In this document: in pieces, positions 9,240 through 17,918 of the stretch
Position numbering within the stretch: position 1 is the stretch's first letter
How the letters are laid out: each line of letters starts with the position of its first letter
Assembly (NCBI GenBank): GCA_027065695.1
Contig: JAMONP010000071.1
Location: forward strand, 1-64,000
Origin: Desulfuromonadales bacterium
GTDB lineage: Bacteria > Desulfobacterota > Desulfuromonadia > Desulfuromonadales > BM103
Reading direction: 5' to 3'
DNA length: 64,000 nucleotides
Notes under the pieces: generated by a model
What the model saw: only the letters and a program-made list of their open reading frames with translations
What the model was told of the DNA's origin: nothing
Database searches by the model: none
Program-made: the position numbers and the translations under genes

Positions 9240-9677
9240 ATGAGAATGTCCACCAAAGCACAATATGCCGTGCGAGCCATGGTCAACCTGAATCTTTACT
9301 CTGATGGTGCACCGGTTCCGCTGCGCGATATTTCACTACGTGAAAGTATTTCCCTCACCTATCTTGAACAACTCTTTGTCAAGTTACGCCGTGGCAAGAT
9401 TGTCAAGAGCGTACGCGGCCCGGGGGGTGGTTACCTTCTGGCCCGACCAGCGCAGGATATCCACGTTGACGAGATTATCGACAGCGTTGAGGAATCCCTG
9501 GTACCGGTTGCCTGCATGGACAAGCAGCATGGTTGTGTTTGTGATGATCAATGTGTGACGCATAATGTCTGGCATGGTCTCGCAGAACGGATTCGACAGT
9601 TTCTCTCATCAATTACTCTTGCAGACCTTACTGAAGAGGCGCAAGGCAATATAAAGAAAGTAGCCAGTGATCAGTAG
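9240..9677 (+). CDS. iscR: Rrf2-family [2Fe-2S] regulator, IscR-like
   Basis: A 145-residue winged-helix regulator starting with the family signature MRMSTKAQYAVRAM. The recognition-helix region is LREISLTYLEQLFVKLR-like (residues 33-50), followed by the wing GPGGGYLLARP. Cluster ligands are visible as Cys92, Cys99 or Cys101, Cys105 and His108, with one more residue between the first two than in E. coli IscR (92, 98, 104, His107). It probably represses the Fe-S genes around it when cluster supply is adequate. It is translationally close to cysE (3-bp gap), so cysteine synthesis and cluster assembly appear to be coregulated. Confidence 0.92.
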   Translation: MRMSTKAQYAVRAMVNLNLYSDGAPVPLRDISLRESISLTYLEQLFVKLRRGKIVKSVRGPGGGYLLARPAQDIHVDEIIDSVEESLVPVACMDKQHGCVCDDQCVTHNVWHGLAERIRQFLSSITLADLTEEAQGNIKKVASDQ

Positions 9678-9739
9678 GGACTGATTGTCAATAACTGATC
9701 ACCGTTTATCGATAACTAAATTTCTTGGAGGTTCAACAG

Positions 9740-10954
9740 GTGAAACAGATTTACTTGGATTACAATGCTACCTCGCCAGTGAGGCCTGAAGTATTAGAGG
9801 TTATGCTGCCTTTTTTTAAAGAACACTTTGGCAACCCATCGAGTGTACACTGGGCTGGTCGCGCGGTGGCCGGAGCTATCGAAAAGGCACGAGAACAGGT
9901 TGCAGACTTGATTAACGCTTCTCCCGCTGAGATCGTTTTTGTCTCTTGTGGCAGTGAGGGTGACAATATGGCGATCAAGGGGACCCTCGCGGCTCTGAAG
10001 GGAAAAGGCAACCATATCATCACCACTACGGTTGAACATCCTGCTGTCTTGGATACCTGTAAAGCCTTGGAAAAAGATGGCTATGATGTCACTTACCTGC
10101 CTGTTGACAAGGATGGCCAGCTCGATCTGGCGGATCTTGAAGCGGCGATCACTGACAAGACGGTTCTGATTTCTGTGATGTGGGCTAATAATGAAACCGG
10201 CAACATTTATCCGATTGAAGAGATCGGCAAAATTGCCAAGAAACACAATATTCGCTTTCATACTGATGCCGTCCAATCGGTCGGCAAAGTCCCGGTTGAT
10301 GTGCAGAAAGCCAATCTCGATCTGTTAGTGATTTCCGGGCATAAAATCGGCGCTCCTAAAGGTGTCGGTGCAATTTATATACGTCGCGGCACGCGCATGA
10401 CCCCTTTGCTTCATGGTGGCCACCAGGAGCGCAACCGACGGGCCGGGACCCAGAATGTCGCGGGGATTGTCGGTCTTGGTAAGGCCTGTGAGTTGGCCGG
10501 TGTGGAGCGTGAAGAGTATTATAAGCGCGTCCGTGCCCTGCGCGATCGGTTGGAAGACGGTATCAGCGACCAGGTTCCTGATATCAAGTTGAACGGTACT
10601 CCCGATCGTGATCAGCGTTTGCCCAACACTCTGAATGTCAGTTTTGCTTATATCGAAGGTGAATCGCTGCTGCTTAATCTCGATATGTTCGGTATTGCTG
10701 CGTCGTCAGGTTCCGCTTGTACTTCCGGTTCACTGGAGCCCTCCCATGTCATGGGTGCGATGTGTGTCGAAGTTACCTTGGCACACTCAAGTACGCGCTT
10801 CAGTCTTGGTCACGAAACGACCGTTGCGGATGTTGACAAAGTTCTGGAAGTGCTGCCGGCGACAGTGCAGCGCATCCGTGATATGAGTCCCCTGTATAAT
10901 TGCGGCAAGACAACTGACGAATGTGAAACGTGTGAGACGGTGAGAAGAATATAG
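9740..10954 (+). CDS. iscS: Cysteine desulfurase (IscS/NifS family)
   Basis: Removes sulfur from L-cysteine as an enzyme-bound persulfide for IscU and for tRNA thiolation by MnmA. The GTG at 9740 is preferred: GGAGGT (9727-9732) lies just before it and the protein then starts MKQIYLDYNAT as in the family. From this start the protein has 404 residues. PLP is bound by Lys202 (ISGHKIGAPKG) and the persulfide cysteine is Cys327 (SSGSACTSGS). The C-terminus carries three extra cysteines (CGKTTDECETC), as in NifS-like forms of anaerobes. The TAG stop overlaps the first bases of a GGGACGCG repeat. Confidence 0.95.
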   Translation: MKQIYLDYNATSPVRPEVLEVMLPFFKEHFGNPSSVHWAGRAVAGAIEKAREQVADLINASPAEIVFVSCGSEGDNMAIKGTLAALKGKGNHIITTTVEHPAVLDTCKALEKDGYDVTYLPVDKDGQLDLADLEAAITDKTVLISVMWANNETGNIYPIEEIGKIAKKHNIRFHTDAVQSVGKVPVDVQKANLDLLVISGHKIGAPKGVGAIYIRRGTRMTPLLHGGHQERNRRAGTQNVAGIVGLGKACELAGVEREEYYKRVRALRDRLEDGISDQVPDIKLNGTPDRDQRLPNTLNVSFAYIEGESLLLNLDMFGIAASSGSACTSGSLEPSHVMGAMCVEVTLAHSSTRFSLGHETTVADVDKVLEVLPATVQRIRDMSPLYNCGKTTDECETCETVRRI

Positions 10955-10989
10955 GGACGCGTTGCGCGGGACGCGGGACGCGAAAAATC
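10953..10989 (+). repeat. GGGACGCG-family dispersed repeat, copy 1
   Basis: The octamer GGGACGCG occurs three times (10955, 10968 and 10975), interrupted once by TTGCGC, and is followed by AAAAATCAAAA. It begins within the iscS stop codon and lies 60 bp before iscU. Related copies are at 12597, 12718 (inverted), 39187 and 39280 (inverted). Confidence 0.85.
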
Positions 10990-11047
10990 AAAACAAGAAT
11001 TAAAGGTGTCCGAGAGGCGCCGTAGTGAATCTTTAGGAGACAGAGAT

Positions 11048-11416
11048 ATGTATACTGATAAAGTTATGGACCATTTCACCAATCCGCGGAATGTTGGGGA
11101 AATTGAAAACGCCAACGGTGTTGGCGAGGTTGGTAATGCTTCCTGCGGCGATATCATGAAAATATTCCTCAAGGTTGAAGACGATATCATCAAAGATGTC
11201 AAGTTCAAGACCTTTGGCTGCGGTGCCGCAATTGCAACTTCGTCTATGGTCACTGAGATGGCTATCGGCAAAACCATTGATGAAGCTCTGGAGTTGAGCA
11301 ACCAAGCCGTTGCCGAAGCTCTCGATGGTCTGCCCGCACAGAAAATGCACTGTTCGAATCTGGCCGCAGATGCCCTGCATGAAGCGATAAAAAACTATAA
11401 GGAACAGAATGGTTAG
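11048..11416 (+). CDS. iscU: Fe-S cluster assembly scaffold IscU
   Basis: The scaffold on which [2Fe-2S] clusters are built from iron and IscS-derived sulfur. The ATG at 11048 follows AGGAGACAGAGAT and gives MYTDKVMDHFTNPRNVG, the standard start; an upstream GTG at 11006 falls in repeat DNA and is unlikely. The 122-residue protein keeps the three ligand cysteines Cys33 (NASCGD), Cys58 (TFGCGAA) and Cys102 (MHCSNLA), plus Asp35 next to the first. It follows iscS directly, but no hscB, hscA, iscA or fdx is present, a short cluster form often seen in deltaproteobacteria. Confidence 0.95.
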   Translation: MYTDKVMDHFTNPRNVGEIENANGVGEVGNASCGDIMKIFLKVEDDIIKDVKFKTFGCGAAIATSSMVTEMAIGKTIDEALELSNQAVAEALDGLPAQKMHCSNLAADALHEAIKNYKEQNG

Positions 11417-11447
11417 GTTCTAATTCTTGAAGTGTTGGATTAAATTT

Positions 11448-11477
11448 AGAGAGCGGCTCTGATTGGGGTCGCTCTCT
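11448..11477 (+). terminator. Hairpin between iscU and mnmA
   Basis: AGAGAGCG pairs with CGCTCTCT around a 14-nt loop about 30 bp after iscU. It is followed by only a weak T stretch (CTGATTTAGTT), so termination may be partial or factor-dependent. Confidence 0.45.
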
Positions 11478-11511
11478 CTGATTTAGTTATAATGCCTTAC
11501 GTTGGTTCGAT

Positions 11512-12639
11512 ATGATTGAAGCTGGAAAAAGAGTTGTCGTTGCCATGAGCGGCGGGGTGGATTCGTCGGTTGCTGCGGCTTTGCTTAAAGAGCAGGGTTG
11601 TGAAGTGATCGGCATGACCATGCAGATCTGGGACTATTCAAGCTTTACTGCTGAGCATGGTGAAAGCTTTGGTAGCTGTTGTTCCCTCGATGATGTGTAT
11701 GACGCGCGCCGGGTTGCCGAAACGCTGGACATCCCTTTCTATGTCGTCAACTTCGAAGAACAGTTTACCAAAGAAGTGATTGACCGTTTCTGTGACGATT
11801 ATTTCAATGGTCTCACCCCCAACCCTTGTGTTATCTGCAATCAAATCCTTAAATTTGAGACCCTTCTGCGGCGTGCTCGCGAGCTTCAGGCTGATTTTCT
11901 GGTTACCGGACATTATGCCCAGCTTGTACAGGAAGATGGGCTGTTTGCCCTGAAAAAGGGCCTGGATCGCAACAAAGATCAAACTTATTTCCTCTTTACC
12001 TTAACCCAGGAGCAGATGAAATACGTCCGCTTCCCTCTTGGCGGCATGACCAAGGAAGAAGTCCGTGAGCATGCCGCACGTCTGGGTCTGAAGGTTGCTG
12101 AAAAGCCGGAAAGCCAGGATATCTGTTTTGTCCCCGATGGCGATTATGTACGTTTTCTCGAGGAGCAGCGTGGTTCTGGAACTATGAATGGTGACATCGT
12201 GCATGTCGATGGTCAGGTTCTGGGAAAGCACCAAGGCACTTACCGTTACACGATCGGCCAGCGACGTGGTCTCGGTCTTTCCTGGCCGCAGCCACTTTAC
12301 GTGATTGGTATCGATGCAGAGAACCGTAAAGTGATTGTCGGCGAAAAGCAGCACCTCGCTGTGCCTAAATGCCATGTTGGTGGTGTCAACTGGTTGATTA
12401 ATCCCCCGGTAAAACCACTTGAGGCTGCATGCCGTATCCGTTATCGTCATCAGGAGGTTCCGTCGTTGCTCACAATTCTGGATGATGGCTCTGTCAAGGT
12501 TGATTTCCATGAACCACAGAGTGGGGTGACTCCTGGTCAGGCTGCTGTTTTTTATGATGGTGATCGCGTGCTTGGCGGGGGCTGGATTAAGGGGCCAGGG
12601 ACGTGGGACGCGGAACGCGGAACGCGGGAAAATCTTTGA
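11512..12639 (+). CDS. mnmA: tRNA-specific 2-thiouridylase MnmA
   Basis: Inserts sulfur at C2 of the wobble uridine U34 in tRNAs for Lys, Glu and Gln, using persulfide sulfur that starts at IscS. The PP-loop is [10 protein letters not shown] (residues 11-20). The two catalytic cysteines are Cys106 (NPCVICN) and Cys205 ([10 protein letters not shown]). The ordinary C-terminus ends near VLGGGWI; the last 15 or so residues ([16 protein letters not shown]) are encoded by a GGGACGCG-family repeat and are probably an accidental extension. Its place after iscS and iscU matches its sulfur source. Confidence 0.95.
   Translation: MIEAGKRVVVAMSGGVDSSVAAALLKEQGCEVIGMTMQIWDYSSFTAEHGESFGSCCSLDDVYDARRVAETLDIPFYVVNFEEQFTKEVIDRFCDDYFNGLTPNPCVICNQILKFETLLRRARELQADFLVTGHYAQLVQEDGLFALKKGLDRNKDQTYFLFTLTQEQMKYVRFPLGGMTKEEVREHAARLGLKVAEKPESQDICFVPDGDYVRFLEEQRGSGTMNGDIVHVDGQVLGKHQGTYRYTIGQRRGLGLSWPQPLYVIGIDAENRKVIVGEKQHLAVPKCHVGGVNWLINPPVKPLEAACRIRYRHQEVPSLLTILDDGSVKVDFHEPQSGVTPGQAAVFYDGDRVLGGGWIKGPGTWDAERGTRENL
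12597..12634 (+). repeat. GGGACGCG-family dispersed repeat, copy 2 (inside the 3' end of mnmA)
   Basis: Variants of the unit (GGGACGTG, GGGACGCG, GAACGCG, GAACGCG, GGAAAATC) lie in the last 45 bases of the mnmA frame. With the inverted copy at 12718-12747 it forms an inverted pair enclosing about 85 bp of otherwise featureless sequence. Confidence 0.85.
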
Positions 12640-12687
12640 GAATTTTAAACCACGTGCCCCGTATGTACACTCATTTACCGAATTTAT

Positions 12688-14052
12688 ATGCCCAGAATTG
12701 ATTCAAAAAAAGGTCTTCGCGACCCGTATGCCGCGTCCCGCGTCCCGTCTCCTCAAACGGTTTCATTTGCAACGCTAGGCTGCAAAACCAACCAGTTCGA
12801 ATCAGCAGCCATGCAGGAGTCTTTGCAGAAGGCCGGTTTCCATATCGTTCCTTTTGACGAGGGAGCGGAGCTAGTTATTGTTAACACCTGTACTGTAACC
12901 AATGCGACTGATGCCCAATCACGCAACCTGATCAGACGGGCTCGTAGACTGAACTCTACTTGCCGGGTGATCGTTACCGGTTGTTATGCACAGATAGATC
13001 CCGATGCGTTGCATGACTTGCCTGGTGTTAGTCTGGTGATCGGCAACGAAGAAAAGCAACGGCTGCTTGATTATCTCAAGTCAGATCTGGACTCAACCAC
13101 TGTTGATGTCTCGGATATCCGTCTGGCGGAAAGTGTCTGTTTGCCCCCATTGACCTCTTTTGCCGGTCGCAGCCGTGCTTTTGTCCAGATTCAGAACGGC
13201 TGTGATGCCTTCTGTAGTTATTGCATTATTCCCTACGCCCGTGGGGCCAGTCGTTCTGCTCCTCCTGATGAGATCCTGCAACAAATTTCCGAGCTGATTG
13301 AGTCCGGTTATCGGGAAATAGTTCTGACCGGTATTCATATCGGTGGCTATGGTGCAGACCTCCAATTGCCACTAACTTTGAACGAGCTCGTTAAGCGCAT
13401 TGAACTAGAGACCGGGATTCATCGTTTGCGGCTTGGATCCATTGAGCCGACGGAACTCACGGATGAGCTGCTTGAAACAGTGGCTTCTTCACAGGTGCTC
13501 TGTCCCCATTTCCACATCCCCTTGCAGTCCGGCGACAATAATATCTTGCAGCGTATGGGGCGAAATTACACCAGGGATGTTTTTGCTCGTCTTGTCTGTA
13601 AGATCGGGGAAGCTATGCCGTCAGCAGCGATCTGTCTTGATGTGATTACAGGTTTCCCTGGAGAGACGGATCAGGAATTTGAGAATACTTTTGATTTTAT
13701 AAAGGGTTTGTCGATAACCGACCTACACGTTTTTCCTTATAGCAAACGACCGGGCACTCCTGCAGCAACTCTTCCTGATCAGGTCCCTGGAAACATCAGT
13801 AAAGAGAGGGCGGAGAGGTTACGCCATCTTGCCGGGGAAAAGCATCGTTTGTTTGCGGAAAGTTTCGTGGGTAAAGATCTCGATGTGGTTGTTGAGGCAG
13901 GTGCAAAAAAAGGTTTTTTGAAGGGTATCTCAAGAAATTACCTCGATATCAGGTTTCCTGGTGAATCAACACTTGCTGGTCAGTGTGTCTGGGTACGGCC
14001 GATTGCCTGGCAGGATAACGTCCTGCATGCAGAGTTGCCTCCATCTATATAA
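12688..14052 (+). CDS. mtaB: tRNA methylthiotransferase MtaB (radical SAM)
   Basis: Adds a methylthio group at C2 of t6A37 in tRNAs reading ANN codons. The N-terminal UPF0004/MTTase domain has cluster cysteines Cys32 (LGCKTNQ), Cys68 (NTCTV) and Cys99 (TGCYA). The radical-SAM domain has Cys172, Cys176 and Cys179 (NGCDAFCSYC). A TRAM-like segment ends the 454-residue protein. CKTNQFE favours the MtaB branch over MiaB or RimO. The family begins near residue 25; the preceding residues are translated from an inverted GGGACGCG repeat (12718-12747). No other in-frame start exists, so the ATG at 12688 is used despite a poor ribosome site. Possible cotranscription with mnmA makes this a tRNA-sulfuration pair. 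Confidence 0.9.
   Translation: MPRIDSKKGLRDPYAASRVPSPQTVSFATLGCKTNQFESAAMQESLQKAGFHIVPFDEGAELVIVNTCTVTNATDAQSRNLIRRARRLNSTCRVIVTGCYAQIDPDALHDLPGVSLVIGNEEKQRLLDYLKSDLDSTTVDVSDIRLAESVCLPPLTSFAGRSRAFVQIQNGCDAFCSYCIIPYARGASRSAPPDEILQQISELIESGYREIVLTGIHIGGYGADLQLPLTLNELVKRIELETGIHRLRLGSIEPTELTDELLETVASSQVLCPHFHIPLQSGDNNILQRMGRNYTRDVFARLVCKIGEAMPSAAICLDVITGFPGETDQEFENTFDFIKGLSITDLHVFPYSKRPGTPAATLPDQVPGNISKERAERLRHLAGEKHRLFAESFVGKDLDVVVEAGAKKGFLKGISRNYLDIRFPGESTLAGQCVWVRPIAWQDNVLHAELPPSI
12718..12747 (-). repeat. GGGACGCG-family dispersed repeat, copy 3 (inverted, inside the 5' end of mtaB)
   Basis: On the minus strand it reads CGGGACGCGGGACGCGG, then a degenerate part. It supplies codons 11-20 of mtaB as annotated. 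Confidence 0.8.
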
Positions 14053-14064
14053 AAACAAAGGATA

Positions 14065-15738
14065 TCAACTGGTTTCTGCTTGGTGAAGGCGCGGACCGGG
14101 CAGATCGCTGGCGGTGTTGAGATGGATCAAGGTCATCGGTCCGAGAACGCCGTCTGGCATCAATCCGTTACTGAGCTGGAAGCGCTTTAACGCGCCGAGG
14201 AGTAAGCCGTCCAGGCGCGTTTCCTTGCCGGTTACATTATAAAGCCGTAATTTCTGTAAAGTCTCAGCTAACCAGTTGACCGAGTCTCCCACTTGTCCAG
14301 GCTTTAAAAGTTCACGCTGTATAGGCGGCCTCTGCCAGAGAAGGAGATATCCTCCAAACCAATTGGATGCGATCATCGAAATGTTCAACTCATATTGCTT
14401 GCCGTCTGCGATGAAAAGCGCCCTGTCGTGTTTCAGTCGGGACATTAATACATAGAATGGTGCTCCATCATCGCCATAGAGAGTCAGTATAGCCGGTCTG
14501 TTTATTCTTCGCAGGGTATCCAGACTGTCTTTACGAACAAGACAATCCAGGCCGTATTCAATAGCTGATGAACAGTAGTCAGGACGGTCAGCTTGATAGG
14601 AGAGGCCCCACAGTTCGGTCAGGTCAGCGAACGCACTTTCCATGCTTTGGGTTGTAGCGAAACCCTGCGGCCAGGTTTGGTATAAATTGTCGTCAGAATT
14701 GTGCGGTGGCTTTACCGCTGTCGCAGATATCTTTTCTGTTATAGCAACTGGTTGCGCTTGTGCAGAATTACTTGTCACGGATTCGCCTGGTGGTCGGCCC
14801 GCCTCGGATAGCGGTTGGACGGCGGTGAGTGACTGAGTATTCCAGATCCAAAAACCGGCGACGAACAGCAACAGGACAAGACATGCCAAACCAATGGTCA
14901 GTATAGACTTCTTGCCTTTTTTGGGGGGGTGGAGGTTGCCGAGGGCTTCATGGGCTGCCTGACGGAGGATTTTGCTGTCAACCTCTTTATATCCCAAAGC
15001 ATAAGCCCCAAGCAGGGCACGGTCGCAGACCAGATTGATCAAACGTGGGATGCCGCTTGTCATCTGCCAGAGGTTTTTGTTGAGAGTCTCAGGAAAGAGC
15101 GGGCGATTGCACCCGGCTATTTTCAGTCGATGTTGCACATAGGAGCCAATCTCTTCTAAACCAAGCGGTCCCAGATGGTAACGGGCGGTAACCCTCTGGG
15201 AGAGCTGGCGCATCTCCTGTCTGTTCAGGATCTGCATTAATTCCGGCTGGCCGAGCAGTACGATTTGCAGCAGCTTGTAGTGGTTTGTCTCAAGATTGGT
15301 CAGGAGCCGCAGCTGTTCAAGGACATCAATAGAGAGATTCTGTGCTTCGTCTATAACCAGTAGGGTTTTACGCTCACGTGCATTGGCTTCGAGCAGGTAA
15401 CTATTGAGCTTGTCGACCAACTTCTTGATGCTGCTCTGTTCCGGATGATCGATACTGAGTTCGTCGCATATCGTTTCGAGCAGTTCGATGACGCTGACCT
15501 TTGGGTTGAGGATGAAGGCAATATCTACACCCTCAGGCAGCTGTTCGAGGAGGCTGCGGCAAAGGGTTGTCTTGCCAGCCCCGACTTCCCCTGTCAGAAG
15601 AACGAACCCGCCATCACTTCTGATGCCATACTGCAGGTGCGCCAAGGCCTCGCGGTGGTGCTCACTCATGTAAAGATAGAGTGGGTCCGGTGCGATCGAG
15701 AAAGGGTTTTCATTGAGACCGAAATATGAAGTATACAT
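14065..15738 (-). CDS. ExeA/GspA-like AAA ATPase with peptidoglycan-binding domain
   Basis: A 557-residue inner-membrane ATPase. The N-terminus MYTSYFGLNENPFSIAPDP is the ExeA family signature. Walker A is TGEVGAGKTT (about residues 49-58) and Walker B is TLLVIDEAQN (about 125-134). One membrane segment lies near 278-300 (ILTIGLACLVLLLFVAGFWI). The periplasmic C-terminus carries a peptidoglycan-binding-like motif near the end (LLLGALKRFQLSNGLMPDGVLGP). In Aeromonas, ExeA works with ExeB to open peptidoglycan for the type II secretin. No gspB or other secretion genes are next to it; only a broken slp-like gene lies upstream on the same strand. Confidence 0.88.
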   Translation of the reverse strand: MYTSYFGLNENPFSIAPDPLYLYMSEHHREALAHLQYGIRSDGGFVLLTGEVGAGKTTLCRSLLEQLPEGVDIAFILNPKVSVIELLETICDELSIDHPEQSSIKKLVDKLNSYLLEANARERKTLLVIDEAQNLSIDVLEQLRLLTNLETNHYKLLQIVLLGQPELMQILNRQEMRQLSQRVTARYHLGPLGLEEIGSYVQHRLKIAGCNRPLFPETLNKNLWQMTSGIPRLINLVCDRALLGAYALGYKEVDSKILRQAAHEALGNLHPPKKGKKSILTIGLACLVLLLFVAGFWIWNTQSLTAVQPLSEAGRPPGESVTSNSAQAQPVAITEKISATAVKPPHNSDDNLYQTWPQGFATTQSMESAFADLTELWGLSYQADRPDYCSSAIEYGLDCLVRKDSLDTLRRINRPAILTLYGDDGAPFYVLMSRLKHDRALFIADGKQYELNISMIASNWFGGYLLLWQRPPIQRELLKPGQVGDSVNWLAETLQKLRLYNVTGKETRLDGLLLGALKRFQLSNGLMPDGVLGPMTLIHLNTASDLPGPRLHQAETS

Positions 15739-15856
15739 ATGGACCCGGGGTTTGGTCGTTCGTTTGATGGCTTGGCATTATAAAGGAAGAGAGCGGAGTG
15801 TACCAGCACTCGTTGCGTTCGTTTGCGTGTTGATATGGTTTTCGGAGCTGGTAACT

Positions 15857-16248
15857 CTATCGATAAAATCCGGGATTGCGATACCAGTATTGCGTATAGG
15901 GATAAACGCTGTACTCGGTGTTGTAAGGGTTGCGGCTCATATCACCTTCTTTGCCGACATAATACGGGTAGGCCGGGTCGATAGTCTGGTTTCATGGCCA
16001 AGGACATTGCCGGCCATGGTGACCAGTGTGCCAGGTTCGTAAAGAGTTGGATCAAGCTGCTCAGTGGTTTTTATCAGAAAACGTCGCCCGCTATTGTCAA
16101 GGTATAATGGTTCTCCCCATGGGTTCAGCTGCCGTTCCATGATTTCCAGAACAGTGCCTTCTGCATTGCCCTCCAGGGCAATAACAACACCGCCCAGGAT
16201 AAGGCGCTGGTCAAGAAAGGCTTTGGGGCTCTCCTGATTGGTGTTCAT
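15857..16248 (-). pseudogene. slp-like outer-membrane lipoprotein gene, N-terminally truncated and frameshifted
   Basis: Slp lipoproteins are starvation-linked outer-membrane proteins. The frame from 16248 encodes typical Slp core sequence (LILGGVVIALEG, then GRRFLIKT and LDPTLYEPGTLVTMAG) but stops early at 15937. From about 15990 the match continues in another minus-strand frame (TIDPAYPYYVGKEGDMS through YWYRNPGFYR) to a TAG at 15857-15859, so one base appears missing near 15981-15995. The N-terminus also lacks a signal peptide and lipobox, with an in-frame stop a few codons before the ATG. Two defects suggest decay rather than one reading error. Confidence 0.75.
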
Positions 16249-16366
16249 TCTAGCAGAAAGCTATGGTCTGTGAAATGTTCGTTATTGACGACAGTGGTTG
16301 ACCTGGAAAATGCGGATTTGCTATAACCTGAATCCTTAATGTGTGCCAAGCTATCAGGAGCGTCCT

Positions 16367-16786
16367 TTGAGTCGTGTTGAATTTATCAAGCTGAACCGTC
16401 CGGAACGCGCCCAAATCCTCTGTGATCTGGCGGAGGAATTTTATCTGGCTGGACAACGTGTTCTGGTGATGGTTCAGGACGATAATCAGGGGGTGACTCT
16501 CGACCAGTTCATGTGGACCTGGAAGAAGGGGGCCTTTGTCCCTCATGTCTATCAGAACGGCTCTGTTGAATGTCACGATGAGCCGGTGGTGATCGCTGCC
16601 GAAGAAGAGAACCCGAATGGCGCTCAAGTGCTGTTGATGGGGGTGACCTGCAGCTTGGAATTTGCCAGACATTTTCAACATGTGATTGACTTTGCCGAAA
16701 CCTTTGATGAAACGCGTTTGGAAGAATCACGCCAACGTTTTAGAATTTATCGGGAAAATGGCTTTGCCCCGGTTATGCGTAAATAA
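16367..16786 (+). CDS. holC: DNA polymerase III chi subunit HolC
   Basis: Chi links the clamp-loader complex to single-strand-binding protein during replication. The protein resembles HolC throughout: short alpha/beta start (SRVEFIKLNRPERAQILCDLAEEFYLAGQ), VLVMVQDDNQGVTLDQFMWTW, PHVY, and VIDFAETFDE near the end. The TTG at 16367 is chosen because AGGAG (16356-16360) lies 6 bp before it; from there it is 139 residues. A longer frame from GTG 16343 has no ribosome site. In many bacteria holC follows pepA, but not here; the gene stands alone. Confidence 0.85.
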   Translation: MSRVEFIKLNRPERAQILCDLAEEFYLAGQRVLVMVQDDNQGVTLDQFMWTWKKGAFVPHVYQNGSVECHDEPVVIAAEEENPNGAQVLLMGVTCSLEFARHFQHVIDFAETFDETRLEESRQRFRIYRENGFAPVMRK

Positions 16787-17141
16787 TAAATTCCGGGATA
16801 ACCTCACGTAATTCCAGTTTAAAAGATGTGGCTGTTATAGTCAGATGTATGATGCACGCGCATTGTTCTGCTATCTCGCTGTGATAAGCTGCGCCTGTGG
16901 TGGCAAGAACCAGTTTTCTACTCTACCGCTGTCCCTCACGTTTGCGATAGCAGTCGCAGTTGTCGCCAGCTTCCATATCATTCTAATGTTTCAGTCCCTA
17001 TAAATTTTTTTAAATCAGGACACATTTTAAGCTCTCTATCTAGCGCGGCAGATGTTGTTTTGGCCTGAGTGCTAATGGTCGTACTGCATGGTAGGATGAA
17101 GCAGGTGTGACACTGAAGGAGCTGCAGGAGCGCGAAGTGGA
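16787..17141. other. Intergenic region without recognised gene
   Basis: About 355 bp between holC and the truncated abi gene. It shows no convincing reading frame, RNA gene or terminator. The last 30 bp carry the AGGAG ribosome sites of the abi remnant. Its position beside an abi/ISL3 scar suggests it may itself be leftover from rearrangement. Confidence 0.5.
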
Positions 17142-17456
17142 ATGATAATGGCCGAGATAAAATCTTGGAAATCCATCGATGACCAACTGGAAATTTTGCG
17201 GTCGCGTGGTTTGCATATTGAAGATGATGACAGGGCCAGAAGGTATCTGATGCGCCTGGGCTATTATCGCCTGAGTGGTTACTGGTATCCGTTTCGTCAG
17301 TTCCTGCCTGAGAATGATCGCCAATCTACAGGACTTCGCAGTGATGATTTTGTGGAAGGGAGTTGGTTTGGTGATCTGATCAAACTCTATGTTTTTGATA
17401 AGAAATTGCGGTTGCTGGCATTGGGAACTCAGGGTCAAACTCAGGGTCAGGCTTGA
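17142..17456 (+). pseudogene. Abi-like (AbiD/F family) abortive-infection protein, truncated
   Basis: The first 95 residues match the N-terminal part of Abi_2-type phage-exclusion proteins: WKSIDDQLEILRSRGLHIED, then YLMRLGYYRLSGYWYPFR, then LIKLYVFDKKLRLL. Full-length members run to several hundred residues with a conserved helical core after this point. Here the frame ends after a short tail GTQGQTQGQA encoded by a duplicated ACTCAGGGTCA. An ISL3 transposase fragment follows within about 130 bp, so the gene was probably interrupted and its 3' half lost. AGGAG precedes the start, which may be at 17142 or 17148. Confidence 0.75.
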
Positions 17457-17583
17457 AAGACTGTAAGTTCAACTCGTGTTTTTTGGGTCAAAAATGGGCT
17501 TATAACATCAGAAAATGCACTTTTATGGGATGCTTTTCGTGTGGATACAAGGTGTTATCTTGGTCCGACCCCGGACAACTTGT

Positions 17584-17808
17584 TCAACCCATAGTCGCTT
17601 ACAACCAATCATAGACGCAGCATATACGATCAAACGGTACTGGGACGGAGTGCTTCGCTGGTTTCACTCCAGAATCAGCAACGGAATGCTGGAGGGTTTC
17701 AACAGCCTTGTTCAGGCAGCCAAAGCCAGAGGGTATCGCACGGATCGCAATCTTATAGTCATGATTTATCTGATCGGTGGCAAACTCAACTTCGGGCTAC
17801 CCACTTGA
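17584..17808 (+). mobile_element. ISL3-family transposase remnant (C-terminal fragment)
   Basis: The frame encodes the end of an ISL3-type (IS204/IS1001/IS1096/IS1165) transposase: THSRLQPIIDAAYTIKRYWD, LRWFHSRISNGMLEGFNSLV, ARGYRTDRNLIVMIYLIGGKL and the typical terminal GLP. The catalytic N-terminal and middle parts are absent. An open frame extends upstream to 17515 but that part is unlike transposase. The right end probably lies soon after 17808 (CCACTTGAAACAGCGAGGAG), though no matching left inverted repeat was found. It is non-functional and marks an old insertion followed by deletion. Confidence 0.8.
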
Positions 17809-17918
17809 AACAGCGAGGAGCCAAAGCAAATACTCGCTCCCAGATCCAGATTATAGTGTATGATACTTCCTATATGGTGAATACGTAGCATAATCTTAAA
17901 CGATAGGGAGCAAAAGCC

